Shown piece by piece: positions 44,473 through 53,873 of a stretch of DNA of 64,000 nucleotides (positions within the stretch are counted from its first letter, which is position 1; each line of letters starts with the position of its first letter). Made by a program: the position numbers and the translations under genes. Under the pieces are notes generated by a model. That model was not told where the DNA came from. It was given only the letters and a program-made list of their open reading frames with translations, and ran no database searches. This DNA comes from Streptomyces sp. JJ36 (GTDB lineage: Bacteria > Actinomycetota > Actinomycetes > Streptomycetales > Streptomycetaceae), in contig NZ_JACYHE010000001.1 of the NCBI RefSeq assembly GCF_021696945.1, forward strand, positions 144,302-208,301. Reading direction: 5' to 3'.

Positions 44473-45510
44473 TCAGCCCCGGGGGGAGAAGCGGAGGATG
44501 CCGGCGCTGCCGTTCTTCAGGCCGGTTCCGTGGGGGACGAGTTCGAGTGTGGTGCCGGACTGCGCGGCTCCCTGCAGCAGGCGCGCCTCGTGGTCGGCGG
44601 CCGTTCCCGCTTCCAGGACGAGGGTCTCGAGAGCCCCTGTGCCGGCGGCCTGGAGAAGCTGTTCGCCGCCTTCCACGGCGTTGTCGTGGCCCTGCGCCTC
44701 ACGGAGCCGCGACGCGTTGTCCGCCAGTCGCTGCTCGACGTGTTCGGTGACCAGCCGGAGCACTTCCTCGTCCAGCGCTTCCCGTGCCCGGTCGTCGACG
44801 GCTCCCCCGCGGTCGGTCTCCGCGACGGGAGCCGGGAGGGCGGCGGGGAGCTGGGAGCGCAGTGCGGACCGCCCCTGTACCTCGCCCGCGAGAACGACGA
44901 GGTCGGGGGCGTGCCGGCCGGACAGGTCCGTGAGCGCTGCGGCGATGTCCTTGGCGTTCTGCTTCACGGCCTCGTCCGCGCGCCGCTGGATCTGCCGGTG
45001 GCTCAGCGCCCCTTCCCGCGGATGGTGCGGGCCTTCGGCAGCGCTGCCCTGGAAGGACACCTGTGCCAGTTCCTCATAGTGGTGGTCGGCGGTGACGGTG
45101 AGCGTGCTCACTTGGGCGTCCTCCTGAGCGGCGACGACCAGCAGCACCCGCGCCGCCTCGGCTGCCTGCCGCACATAGGGCCCGAGCTCGGGAAGCGGAC
45201 CCCACCGGGCTCCGTCGCCCGCGCCCAGGGAGGCGTCCCAGGGCTCGTCGAGGGCGAGGCGGCCGCTGCCGGAGGCGACGAGTACGCGGCCGTCGGTCTG
45301 CTCCTCGCCGGCCTTCTCCCGGGAGAGCGCCTCGTCGATCGCCGCCAGCGCGGCCTCCGTGGCGCCGTCGGCCGCAAGCCGGCCGCGCAGGTTCTCCCAG
45401 CGGAGGCGTACCTGGTCTGCGGCGTCCTCGCCGGGAGAGCGGCCTTCCAGGTACACGGTGGCGAAGGGCTCCTCCTCCGCGTACAGCGCTGCGAGTGACG
45501 AAAGCTCCAC
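44473..45510 (-). CDS. baeRF/Vms1-like peptidyl-tRNA hydrolase-fold protein (Rv2629-like)
   Basis: 345 aa in the family of bacterial release-factor-1-like proteins (baeRF2, Rv2629): N-terminal FATVYLEGRSPGEDAADQVR, middle VTADHHYEELAQVSFQG and RADEAVKQNAKDIAAALTDL, C-terminal ALETLVLEAGT and TTLELVPHGTGLKNGSAGILRF. These proteins are proposed to act on stalled ribosomes by hydrolysing peptidyl-tRNA; no GGQ is present, so the activity is uncertain. GTG at 45508-45510, GGAGAAGGAGG upstream. Lone minus-strand gene. Confidence 0.82.
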   Translation of the reverse strand: MELSSLAALYAEEEPFATVYLEGRSPGEDAADQVRLRWENLRGRLAADGATEAALAAIDEALSREKAGEEQTDGRVLVASGSGRLALDEPWDASLGAGDGARWGPLPELGPYVRQAAEAARVLLVVAAQEDAQVSTLTVTADHHYEELAQVSFQGSAAEGPHHPREGALSHRQIQRRADEAVKQNAKDIAAALTDLSGRHAPDLVVLAGEVQGRSALRSQLPAALPAPVAETDRGGAVDDRAREALDEEVLRLVTEHVEQRLADNASRLREAQGHDNAVEGGEQLLQAAGTGALETLVLEAGTAADHEARLLQGAAQSGTTLELVPHGTGLKNGSAGILRFSPRG

Positions 45511-45852
45511 GGTTGCCTCCTTCTCCCCGTACGTTCTCGGTCGGGCGGTTCCGGGGCCGCCGGACGGTCGGCTCTGCGCCTCGCCGCGTGCGGACTGCTC
45601 GGGCAGAGGCCCGGAAGCCGCGTGGGCCCGGGCTCCCGGTTTCGCTCCGGGTGCCCGTCACGGCCGTTCGTGTGCCCCGCGATGTCCTCGCCGGGCGCAG
45701 CAAGCCCAGTCCTGGGCGTCGATCTCCCGTCGACCGGTCACCCGCGTTCCCGTGGCGGCGGCAGGTATGCCTCGCGACCTCCCGGAAAGGCGGCCGCGGG
45801 ACTCCGTGGCCGGCCACCGCCGAGGGCGCGAGCTCTCCGCCGGGCCTGCGGA
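45511..45852. other. Intergenic region upstream of the baeRF gene (342 bases)
   Basis: High GC, no supported gene on either strand. Holds the 5' region of the baeRF gene; no consensus promoter or clear dyad found. Confidence 0.35.
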
Positions 45853-46194
45853 TCAGGGCAGGTCCCGGGGGCGGCGCCCCTGGGACCGCGACACCGTGCT
45901 CGCGCGCAGCGGGGTGTCCGTGCTGTGCGGCACGGGCAGGTCGTCGCCGGCCCGCACCGCCCCGACGACGGCCTGGTGCAGAGCCCGGCTCTCCTGCTCG
46001 GAGCCGCACGACACCGGGCTCCCGATGAGCGTGAACCACTCGGACGCCCCGCTGTACTGCACCGTGACGTCCGCGTGGTCGCCCGTCCACGTGGTGTGCA
46101 CGGTGAGATCACCGCGTACGGTGCCTCCCTCCTCGATACGGACGCCCCCCTTGCCCGCGTACACCCCCGCCGTCGTCCACGACGCCCACGTCAT
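45853..46194 (-). CDS. Small hypothetical protein
   Basis: 113 aa. TWASWTTAGVYAGKGGVRIEE, LTVHTTWTGDHADVTVQYSG, SEWFTLIGSPVSCGSE and ALHQAVVGAVRAGDDLPVPH form an alternating strand pattern; a similar family occurs across Streptomyces without assigned role. ATG at 46192-46194 with AAAGGGG upstream is preferred; GTG at 46212 is possible. No signal peptide or membrane segment. Confidence 0.7.
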   Translation of the reverse strand: MTWASWTTAGVYAGKGGVRIEEGGTVRGDLTVHTTWTGDHADVTVQYSGASEWFTLIGSPVSCGSEQESRALHQAVVGAVRAGDDLPVPHSTDTPLRASTVSRSQGRRPRDLP

Positions 46195-46303
46195 CCCCTG
46201 CGCCCCTTTCACCCGGTATGTCCTCTCTCCCCATGGTCCCGCCTGAGGCGGAACCGCGCAGGGGCCGGACGTCCCGGGCCGGGAGGGCGGGCGGCGGGGC
46301 GGG

Positions 46304-46738
46304 TCAGGGCAGATCGATGAGGGCCAGGCCGACCTCCGGGCGGTAGGTCTTGGCCAGTTCCAGCGGGCTGTCCCGGATCACCACCTCCAGGGTCGGCCAG
46401 ACCCGGCCCTCGAGCAGGTGGCCGCCGCGCGTGCTGCCGTCCGAGAGGCCGAGCACGGCGTGCAGGTGCGGCACGGGGCCCTGGTCGCCGACGGCGATGT
46501 CGCCGACCAGCGACAGCACCTCGCACTGCTCCTCCACGGGGATGCGCCGGTAGTCGCGGGCCTCCCGGTCGAACCACCCCACCACCGCGCGCTCGAAGGC
46601 GCCGACGGCGGTGACCTGCGAGGCCCCCAGGCCGTGTTCGCGGGCGAAGCCGGTGAGCGCGGTCATGGCCTCGTCGTGCGAGTCGAGCACCACCGCCCAG
46701 GTCTCCCCCGGGGCGGCCTGCATCTGTCGCCACTTCAT
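46304..46738 (-). CDS. PPC/DUF296 domain protein
   Basis: 144 aa. PPC (PCC) domain: WAVVLDSHDEAMTALTGFAREHGLGASQVTAVGAFERAVVGWFD, then EVLSLVGDIAVGDQGPVPHLHAVLGLSDGSTRGGHLLEG. The domain normally forms trimers and contains the GxFxRA-like, HxHAVL and GGHL motifs seen here; in plants it is part of AT-hook proteins, in bacteria the role is unclear. ATG at 46736-46738; no clear ribosome-binding site. Alone on the minus strand. Confidence 0.9.
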   Translation of the reverse strand: MKWRQMQAAPGETWAVVLDSHDEAMTALTGFAREHGLGASQVTAVGAFERAVVGWFDREARDYRRIPVEEQCEVLSLVGDIAVGDQGPVPHLHAVLGLSDGSTRGGHLLEGRVWPTLEVVIRDSPLELAKTYRPEVGLALIDLP

Positions 46739-47015
46739 GCGGCCGCGAGTACCCGGGAGGGCGGCCGGTCAACGTCCGGTCCGGCCGCACCCCGGGACGG
46801 GCGCCGGGCGGATCCCGCACGGCCCCGGAGTGCGGGCCGGGATTTATTGCGTATCCGTAGATCAGCGGACCCGTATGGCCGGGGCGGTCGCACGGACGTA
46901 CGTTCCTGGCGACTCAGCGCACGGGCTTGCACGTCGAGCCCGGCCCCAGCGCGACCCGTCCGCGGCAGGCCTGCCGGTGCGGACGGCGTCGTACCCCCAC
47001 AAGAGGAGAGTTGTC

Positions 47016-47573
47016 ATGCTCGCGCTAATTCGAAGAATGGCCGCCGCCACCCTCGGCGCCCTTCTGGTGATCGCCGTCCCGGTCACGGCCAACGCCGCCG
47101 AGAGCGACACCGCGCGCCCCGCCGCCCAGGCCGCACAGGCCGCCGTGGACGGCACCGCCCTCAAGGGCGACCTGAAGGGCGACCAGGCCGGCAAGCGCGC
47201 GACCGCCGCACCCCAGGCTCCCGACCAGCGCGGCACCCAGGCGCAGGCCACCTGGTACTACCACATCACCAGCTCCTGCAACGGGCTCGAGAGCCCGATC
47301 CGCCAGGGCGCCAACTTCTGGGGCGGCGGCGTCGAGACGTCCTCCAGCGGCACCCCGGTCGAGTGCACCGGCGGCTACGTGCAGGGCTGCGGCGGCGGCT
47401 ACGTCGTCGGCTGCAACTGGGGCATGGGCGACCGGATCATGCTCTCCACCCTGGTCAACGACTTCGCCCTGCTCGCCGCGCACGAGTTCGGGCACAACTG
47501 GTACGGGCACTCCGCCAACGGGTGCGCGAGCTGGGGCAGCGCCTACAACGTCATGAAGACGACCATGTGCTGA
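47016..47573 (+). CDS. Secreted small metalloprotease-like protein with HEFGH motif
   Basis: 185 aa. Sec signal (MLALIRRMAAATLGALLVIA, cut after VTANA), then a propeptide-like Ala/Lys region, and a mature domain from about residue 78 with six Cys and AAHEFGHNWYGHSANGC. HExxH at 156-160 is a zinc protease motif; the third ligand is probably H165 or a nearby residue. The family is not the classic snapalysin motif (HExxHxLGLPD) but the size and placement are similar. ATG at 47016 with AAGAGGAG upstream. Followed by a strong terminator. Confidence 0.78.
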   Translation: MLALIRRMAAATLGALLVIAVPVTANAAESDTARPAAQAAQAAVDGTALKGDLKGDQAGKRATAAPQAPDQRGTQAQATWYYHITSSCNGLESPIRQGANFWGGGVETSSSGTPVECTGGYVQGCGGGYVVGCNWGMGDRIMLSTLVNDFALLAAHEFGHNWYGHSANGCASWGSAYNVMKTTMC

Positions 47574-47588
47574 TCCCGTACACCGGGT

Positions 47589-47618
47589 GCGGGCCGGTCG
47601 CGGCGGCGACCGGCCCGC
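47589..47618 (+). terminator. Terminator between metalloprotease and LAL regulator genes
   Basis: Perfect 13-bp stem GCGGGCCGGTCGC / GCGACCGGCCCGC, loop GGCG, 16 bases past the metalloprotease stop. Lies between convergent genes and could serve both. Confidence 0.8.
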
Positions 47619-47736
47619 GTCGTCGTGCCGGGGGCGATCCGTCCGGACGCGTCCCGGCCAGGGGCGTCCCGTCCGGGGACGCTGCCGTCCCGCCGTGCGC
47701 CCGGGCACCCGGGCGCACGACTGCCCCGGCCGGCCG

Positions 47737-50700
47737 TCATCCCGTCAGCGCCGGGGCGTCACCGTCGCTCCCGGTCGTACGGGCGTGCGCCACCCGGTCC
47801 GCCAGCACCTGCCGGGAGTTGACCCCGAGCTTCCGCATCGCACGGGCGATGTGCTGCTCGACCGTCCGCGGCGAGAGATGGAGGGTGGCCGCGATCTCCC
47901 GGTTGGTGAGCCCGGTGGCGGCCAGTCCGGCGACCTCGCTCTCCCGGGGGGACATGCGCTCCCCGTAGGCCGGACGCCCGGGCCGGCGCCGCTCCGTCCC
48001 GGGCCGGTGGGCGCGCAGCATCGCCCGTACCCGGGCCGCGTCCCAGGCGGCGCCCAGCGCGGTCAGTCGCTCGACGCACTCGGTGAGGCGGCGGGCCGCC
48101 GCCTCACCGCCGCTGCCCAGCGCGAACGCGCAGCGCCCCGCGCCCTCTTCGGTGAGCGCGCGGGCGTACGGGTGCGGCAGCGCGGCGTACGCCGCGCTCG
48201 CCTCCCGGAATCGTGCCTGCGCCTCCGCCGGGTCGCCGTCCGCCTCCGCGAGCAGCGCGCGGCACCACAGCAGGGCGGCCGCCGCGGAGGGCGCGTCCCG
48301 GCCGTCCAGCCCTCCGGCGAACCCGGCGACCAGCTCGGCCGCCTCCCGCGTCCGGCCGGCCCCGGTGAGGGCCTGCACCGCCCAGGGGGCCAGCTCGCTG
48401 CCCCAGACCCACACGCCCTTGCGACCGAGCCAGCCCCAGGCCGAGAGGGCGGCCTCGGCGGCGGCCTCGGTGTGCCCGCGGGCGAACAGGAGACGGATAC
48501 GGGCGCCCGCCGCGGTGGCCGCGACCGGGGCCTCGCAGGAGTCGTACGACGAGCACGCCGGGACGCCCGGGAAGGACGAGGCCGCCGGGAGCGCCGCGAA
48601 CGCGGGGGTCCCCGCGCGAGCCGGCTCGCGCGCCCCTGCCGCCTGCGCTGCCGCCGCCCGCCCGCCGGACGGCGCGGCCGTCCCGTCCGCCGGGCGCACC
48701 GCGCGGTCCCCAGTGCCGGCGGCCCGGGGGAGGCGGGCGGGCAGGACGCCGTCCGCTTCCCCGGCCGCGCCCGCACGGCCGGACCGCGCGGCCGCCTCGC
48801 CGTGACCGTCGTCCGGGGAGCCCGGCTCGCCGCTCTGGCCGATCCGGCCACCCTGGTCGTCACCCCGGACGCCCCGGGCACCCCGGATCTCGTCCCGGTC
48901 GTCGCCACGGGCAGGGTGGCCGTCGTTCCGGCCCCCGCCCGCGGAAGTGCCGCCGTGCGGCAGCCAGTTGCCGGCCGCGTCCCACTCCCCCTTCGCCAGT
49001 GCCAGCAGCGCCAGCACCACGCGGGCGTCGCCGGCGCTGCCGTCCTCGGCCACCAGGCCCGTGCAGCGGTCGGCGAGCCCCTCCCAGCGGCCCGTCAGCC
49101 AGTCGCGGAAGAGCGCGGTGCCGCGCCCGACCCGCTCCAGGAAGGGGGCGCCGCTGCGCGCGGCGAGCGCGACGCCCTCCGTCAGCAGGGCCTCGGCGCG
49201 GCGGTGGTGCCCGAGGTAGACCGCGCCGCTCGCGGTGTTGCACAGACCGCGGGCGACCTGCTGACGGCCCGCCCGGTCGGTGCTGTCGCGGGGCAGTGCG
49301 GCCACCAGCCGCCAGGCCTCGGGGTCGCCGATGTTCATCAGGACGGTGGCCCGGCAGGCCGCGACGGCGAGCCGGGCGACGTCGTCCCGGGAGGCGGCGG
49401 CCGCCCGTTCGGCGCGGGCCAGCCAGCCCAGGTTCTCGGCCAGGGGCGGGCCGGGGAAGAAGGGGTTGGCCAGGGCCGCCATCGCCGTCGCGGCGAGCGC
49501 GGGACGCCCGGCGAGTTCCGCGGCGGCGCGGCGCAGCTCCGTACGGCCCTCGGCGAAGCGTCGCTTGCGGTTGTGCAGGAGGAGACCGAGTTCGAGCCGT
49601 ATCTCGCCGCGGACCGGGGCGGGCAGCGTGGGGTCGTCGACGATGCGGCGCAGCACCCGGGCGGTCTCCTCCGAGCGCAGGCCCAGCATGGCGCCGCGGG
49701 CCAGGGTCAGGGCGAGCCGGCCGCGGGTCCGTGGGGGCACGTCGTCGACGGCGAGGGTCTGTTCGAGCAGGGCGACGGCGGCCTCGTCCTCGGCGCCGTC
49801 CTCGCCACCCGCGGCGCGGGCGCCCGCGTCGCCCCCGTCGGCGGCCACCCGCTCGGCGGCGCGCAGCCAGTCCTCCGTACGGCCGCCGGCGCGCCAGTGC
49901 CGGGCGATCCGCGCCCAGGGCACCGGCTTGCGCCCGGCGAGCAGCGCCGCCGCCCGGCGGTGCAGCCGTTCGCGTACGGGCCCGGGCAGCTCCGCGTACA
50001 CGACCCGGGCCGCCAGCGGGACGGCGAAGCCGTACCGGCCCTCGCCGTTCTCCCGCAGCGCCGCGTTCTCCAGCGCCGCGACCAGGGCGGCGTGGCCGGT
50101 CTCCGCGCAGAGCCCGGCGACGGCGGCCAGGTCGGACGCGGCGGCGTCCTCCCCCAGCACCGCGGCCGCCCAGACGACGGGCCGGTAGGGCGCGGGCAGC
50201 GCGGCCAGCTTGTCCAGCACGGCCTCGGCGAGCCGGGCCGGGACGCCCGCCTCGTCGACGTCCCGGGCGGTGAACTGGGCGCGGTACGCGCCGGAGTCCC
50301 GCAGCATCCGCAGCAGGTCGACGAGGACCTGCGGGGTGCCGCCGGTGCGGCGGGCCAGCCGGGCCACGAACTCCTGCGGGCAGCGTTCCGCGCCCAGCAC
50401 CTCGCCGGCCAGGGTGCGCACCGCGGGCTCGGTCAGGGGTGCCAGCCGGCAGCGCGTCACCGACAGGCGGGCCGGGTAGTCCACGGCGCGCTCCAGCGGC
50501 AGGCCGGGGCGGGCGAGCCGTTCGGGCCGGTAGGTCAGCACGGCGGCGAACCGCCCCGGGGGCTCCGCCAGCAGGCCGCGCAGGAGAGCGCGGGCCGGCC
50601 CGTCGGCGTGGTGCACGTCCTCGGCGACGAGCACGGCGGGGCGTACGGCGGCGAGCGCCGACTCCAGTACCCGGTGTGCGGGCTGCCGGGGGCGGGAGCA

Positions 50701-51042
50701 GCGTGCCGCGGGGTGCGCGGCGGGAGGCGGCGCCCCGGCGGCCGCGGGACCGTGGCCCGCTCCGGCGGGCGGCCCCGGGGCCGGGCGTTCTCCGGTCGCC
50801 CGGTCGGCACCGGCGGGCGCGTCGGCCTCGGCCGGCGCGGGCTCGGCCACCACCAGCCCGCCGGAGGGCCGGAAGGCGACCACCAGCCGCGGCAGGGCAC
50901 GCGCCTGAGTCACCGTCAGCAGCCGGTGCACCAGTCTGCTCTTGCCCATCCCGGCCGCGCCCTCGACCAGCAGCAGCGCGGGTTCCCGCGCGGCGCCGGC
51001 CAGCGCCTCCGTCCACCACCGTTCCCACGCACGTTCGCACAC
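47737..51042 (-). CDS. LAL-type LuxR family transcriptional regulator
   Basis: 1101 aa. N-terminal ATPase domain: Walker A GAAGMGKSRLVHRLL and a Walker-B-like VLVAEDVHHADGPARA. A long helical-repeat centre follows, with a low-complexity Gly/Ala/Asp-rich insert at about residues 700-830. C-terminal LuxR helix-turn-helix at about 1030-1090: MSPRESEVAGLAATGLTNREIAATLHLSPRTVEQHI. Large ATP-binding LuxR regulators control secondary metabolism or sugar use in Streptomyces. GTG at 51040-51042 with GAGGAG upstream. Divergent from a lipoprotein gene. Confidence 0.93.
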   Translation of the reverse strand: MCERAWERWWTEALAGAAREPALLLVEGAAGMGKSRLVHRLLTVTQARALPRLVVAFRPSGGLVVAEPAPAEADAPAGADRATGERPAPGPPAGAGHGPAAAGAPPPAAHPAARCSRPRQPAHRVLESALAAVRPAVLVAEDVHHADGPARALLRGLLAEPPGRFAAVLTYRPERLARPGLPLERAVDYPARLSVTRCRLAPLTEPAVRTLAGEVLGAERCPQEFVARLARRTGGTPQVLVDLLRMLRDSGAYRAQFTARDVDEAGVPARLAEAVLDKLAALPAPYRPVVWAAAVLGEDAAASDLAAVAGLCAETGHAALVAALENAALRENGEGRYGFAVPLAARVVYAELPGPVRERLHRRAAALLAGRKPVPWARIARHWRAGGRTEDWLRAAERVAADGGDAGARAAGGEDGAEDEAAVALLEQTLAVDDVPPRTRGRLALTLARGAMLGLRSEETARVLRRIVDDPTLPAPVRGEIRLELGLLLHNRKRRFAEGRTELRRAAAELAGRPALAATAMAALANPFFPGPPLAENLGWLARAERAAAASRDDVARLAVAACRATVLMNIGDPEAWRLVAALPRDSTDRAGRQQVARGLCNTASGAVYLGHHRRAEALLTEGVALAARSGAPFLERVGRGTALFRDWLTGRWEGLADRCTGLVAEDGSAGDARVVLALLALAKGEWDAAGNWLPHGGTSAGGGRNDGHPARGDDRDEIRGARGVRGDDQGGRIGQSGEPGSPDDGHGEAAARSGRAGAAGEADGVLPARLPRAAGTGDRAVRPADGTAAPSGGRAAAAQAAGAREPARAGTPAFAALPAASSFPGVPACSSYDSCEAPVAATAAGARIRLLFARGHTEAAAEAALSAWGWLGRKGVWVWGSELAPWAVQALTGAGRTREAAELVAGFAGGLDGRDAPSAAAALLWCRALLAEADGDPAEAQARFREASAAYAALPHPYARALTEEGAGRCAFALGSGGEAAARRLTECVERLTALGAAWDAARVRAMLRAHRPGTERRRPGRPAYGERMSPRESEVAGLAATGLTNREIAATLHLSPRTVEQHIARAMRKLGVNSRQVLADRVAHARTTGSDGDAPALTG

Positions 51043-51498
51043 GAGAGGCCGCTCCTCGCAGTCGCCACGGTCTTCGTGCCCCGAAGCGAGCCGTCTGGGA
51101 ACGGACGTGCTCGCCCTCCTCCGTCTGCTCGCTGCCTATCACGCCCGTCACCCCCCGCGACAGAGGGCCTTTCCGCGGCCCGGCAGCGTCGCCCGCACCA
51201 ACCGTGGTCCGCGGACGCCTGCGCCGTCCGGGCACCGTCCGGTGCCCGGGGCGCATGGGACGGACGGGCCGGTGCGGCAGCTCCCGGTGTCCGGGCGGTG
51301 GGTTCCGCGGACGGGACGGCAGGAGGTGGAGGAGCCGCACTCCGCGGTCGCCCGGCCCGGGGCACGGCAGTCGTCCGTCGGCCCGTCCCGCCCGGCGCCC
51401 GCCGGCACGCCCGGCTCCCGTGGCCGCAGGGCCGGGAACCGCGGGCGGGCCGGGGCCGTCCGACCTCCACGGCAGGCGGCGGAGAGGAGCACCGGGAG
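51043..51498. other. Divergent intergenic region (456 bases) between LAL regulator and lipoprotein
   Basis: High GC, no supported gene. It must hold promoters for both divergent genes; I see no confident -35/-10 pair or dyad. Confidence 0.35.
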
Positions 51499-52368
51499 AT
51501 GCGCGAGAGCGGCAGAACGGGCGTGGCGGTGGCGGTGGTGCTCGCGGTGGCGGCGACCGTGGCCGGGTGCGGGAAGCAGGGTGCGGACGACCTCGTGGTG
51601 ACCGGGGAGGCGCCCGCCCGCCCGTACGGCGGGCCGCTGTGGGTGCCGTCCGTGGACGCCGAGGGGGACGGCGCGGAGGGCGTACGCGCGGAGGCGGGGG
51701 CCGCCGGGCGGGCGCTGGAGTGCGACGGACCGGTGCGGTCGGGCGGGCGCAGCGGCCCCTGGAGCGAGGGGGACGGCGGGGAGACGCCCGAGGAGGGGCT
51801 GCGCGCGTACTTCGAGATCGAGCAGCCCGGGGTGCCCGAACGGGGCTACCGGGTGGAACGGCGGGAGGCCGGGCGGGTGCTCTTCTCCTACGACGTGGCG
51901 GGCGAGACCAAGGTCGCCGTCGTCGTCGCCGAGGACCGGCCGCGGCGGCCCGGGTGGGGGCCGGAGACCGCGGCGTCGTGCGATCCGGCCGAGTTCGCGC
52001 CGGAGTACGCCGAGGAGCAGGGGTGGGAGGTGTGGACGGACCGGCGGGGCGAGCGGGTGCCGCTCTCGGAGGTGAGCAGCTCGGCCGGCTCGGGGCACTG
52101 CGGCTGGGAGCAGGCCCACTTCCTGGAGCTGGGTGCCGGCGCGGACCGGAAGCTGTACGCGCGGGACCCGGAGGGCGTGCTGCCGCCGGACATGCTGACC
52201 GTCCCGTACGACGGGAGCGTGCGCCTGCCCGCGGCGGCCCGGGACACCGGATACCGGCTGGACGACCGGCAGTTGTGGCTGGTGGACGGGGCGCAGCGGG
52301 CGTACGTGCGCACCCCGGACGGGACGGAGGCGTGGCCGGCCGTCCGGGAGGGGATGAGCTGCGCCTGA
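51499..52368 (+). CDS. Lipoprotein of unknown function
   Basis: 289 aa. Signal with lipobox VAATVAGCGKQ; cleaved before Cys 24 or so and anchored on the cell surface. The mature part begins ADDLVVTGEAPARPYGGPLW and includes AYFEIEQPGVPERGYRVERR, two later Cys (SCDPAEF and HCGWEQAHFLEL) and ends REGMSCA. Not recognised beyond streptomycete hypothetical lipoproteins. ATG at 51499-51501 with GGGAG directly upstream and GGAGAGGAG earlier. Divergent from the LAL regulator, convergent with the monooxygenase gene. Confidence 0.8.
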   Translation: MRESGRTGVAVAVVLAVAATVAGCGKQGADDLVVTGEAPARPYGGPLWVPSVDAEGDGAEGVRAEAGAAGRALECDGPVRSGGRSGPWSEGDGGETPEEGLRAYFEIEQPGVPERGYRVERREAGRVLFSYDVAGETKVAVVVAEDRPRRPGWGPETAASCDPAEFAPEYAEEQGWEVWTDRRGERVPLSEVSSSAGSGHCGWEQAHFLELGAGADRKLYARDPEGVLPPDMLTVPYDGSVRLPAAARDTGYRLDDRQLWLVDGAQRAYVRTPDGTEAWPAVREGMSCA

Positions 52369-52372
52369 ACGG

Positions 52373-53584
52373 TCAGCGCGAGCCGCGGTGGAGGGCGGCG
52401 GCGACGCGGGGGCCCAGCCGGCGCTTGGCGCGGCGGAGCGGGCCGAGGTGCTCGACGGCCCGGTCGAGCCGGTGGTAGAGCCGCGGCGGGACGTGCGGTA
52501 GCAGCGGCGAGTGGCGCTGCCCGAGCAGCGCGAACATCTGCTCGGGCGGCAGCCGCATGTAGCGCGGCAGGTTCTCGTACCAGCGGGCGCTGTAGCGGGC
52601 GGCGCTCTGCACGGAGAGCAGGGCGCGCTGCCGGGTGCGTGCGTACTCCGCGCAGGCGGTCGCCGGGTCGGAGTGGCGGTGCAGCGCGTCGGCCAGGGCG
52701 GCGGCGTCCTCCAGGGCGAGGGTGGTGCCGGCGCCGATGGAGTAGTGGGTGGTGTGGGCGGCGTCGCCGAGGAGCACCACGTTGCCGTGGTGCCAGGTGC
52801 GGTTGGTGACGGTGCGGAAGGCCTGCCAGGGGGCGTCGCCCGCGTGCGCGTCCCCGGGCGGGCGGGCCAGCAGGGGCTCTCCGGCCAGGGTGTCGGCGAA
52901 GAGCTTCTCCAGCAGGGCGAGTCCGTCGGCCTCGGGCGCCCGGTCCAGTCCGAGGCCACGCCAGGTCGAGGGGGCGCACTCGAAGACGAGCGTGCTGTGC
53001 TCCTCGCTGAACGGGTAGGCGTAGCACCAGATCCAGCCGTGGTCCGTCTCCGTGAAGGCGAAGGTGAAGGAGGAGAAGACCCGGGTGGTGCCGAGCCAGA
53101 CGTAGGAGTTCCGCCCGAGGGTGGTCTCGGTGCCGAAGTGGGCGGCGCGGCGCCGGCGCAGGGCGCTGTGCACGCCGTCGGCGGCGACGACCAGGTCGGC
53201 GCCGGGGAGCTGCGCGGGGTCGGTGATCTCGTCTTCGTACTCGAGCCGCACGCCGAGGCCGGCGGCGCGGTCGGCGAGGATCTCCAGGAGCCGGTGGCGG
53301 CCGATGCCGAAGCCCTCGTCGCCGGGCTGGGTGAGGGTGTGGTCGCCGATGTGGGCGATGCCCCGGTCCCAGGAGACCGAGTGCTCGCGGAGTGTCTGCG
53401 CCGAGACGGGGTCGTGGCGGTGGAGCCAGCCGAGCATGGCGCGCCAGTAGGTGACGCCCCAGCCGTAGGTCGCCCCGGCGGGCCGCCGTTCGTGGACGGT
53501 GACCTCGTGGGCGGGGTCCCGGAGCTTCATCAGGAGGGAGAAGTAGAGGCCGGCGGGCCCGCCTCCGACACATGCGACCTTCAC
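52373..53584 (-). CDS. FAD-dependent monooxygenase
   Basis: 403 aa flavin monooxygenase of the PHBH class: FAD-binding VKVACVGGGPAGLYFSLLMK, mid DADLVVAADGVHSALRRRR (DG motif), and GD motif NVVLLGDAAHTTHYSIGAGT. Similar in layout to VioD/tryptophan hydroxylase-like enzymes (ATYGWGVTYWRAMLGWL). The partner gene is unclear. The start could be GTG 53582-53584 (VKVACVGGG, GGGG upstream), which I used, or ATG at 53603-53605. Likely hydroxylates an aromatic or indole substrate (inference). Confidence 0.88.
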   Translation of the reverse strand: MKVACVGGGPAGLYFSLLMKLRDPAHEVTVHERRPAGATYGWGVTYWRAMLGWLHRHDPVSAQTLREHSVSWDRGIAHIGDHTLTQPGDEGFGIGRHRLLEILADRAAGLGVRLEYEDEITDPAQLPGADLVVAADGVHSALRRRRAAHFGTETTLGRNSYVWLGTTRVFSSFTFAFTETDHGWIWCYAYPFSEEHSTLVFECAPSTWRGLGLDRAPEADGLALLEKLFADTLAGEPLLARPPGDAHAGDAPWQAFRTVTNRTWHHGNVVLLGDAAHTTHYSIGAGTTLALEDAAALADALHRHSDPATACAEYARTRQRALLSVQSAARYSARWYENLPRYMRLPPEQMFALLGQRHSPLLPHVPPRLYHRLDRAVEHLGPLRRAKRRLGPRVAAALHRGSR

Positions 53585-53819
53585 AGCGCACCCCGTCGAC
53601 GTCATACGGTGATCAAGGACCGGCACAACGTAACAGCGGGTGACGCCGCACACGGGGATGCGACGCCGCCGGGTCCCCCGGGTGCACGACAGCATGCACG
53701 GCGCGGGGCTGAGTGAACCCGGCGTGCCGGGTCGGCACCGGGCAGGCGCAGCCCGGGCGCGCCCCGCGGACAGCCGGCGCGAACCCGGCGGAGCAGCGCG
53801 GCGATCCGTGCGCGAGGTC

Positions 53820-53873
53820 TTGACGCCGCGCCCCGGGCGGGGCAGGGTCGGCACGCCGATGGGAGCGCTCCCA
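53820..53873 (+). promoter_or_regulatory. Cellulase promoter with perfect CebR operator
   Basis: TGGGAGCGCTCCCA at 53860-53873 is exactly the 14-bp CebR/CelR box known from Streptomyces cellulose genes. Upstream is a fair promoter: -35 TTGACG (53820-53825), 17-base spacer, -10 CAGGGT (53843-53848). The box covers the expected transcription start, so CebR would block it until cello-oligosaccharide is present. Confidence 0.92.

Noticed and set aside
47587..52368. Plus-strand open frame of about 1590 codons
   Set aside because: Shadow of the LAL regulator. Only its final 290 codons (from 51499) are a real gene, with a lipobox and ribosome-binding site.
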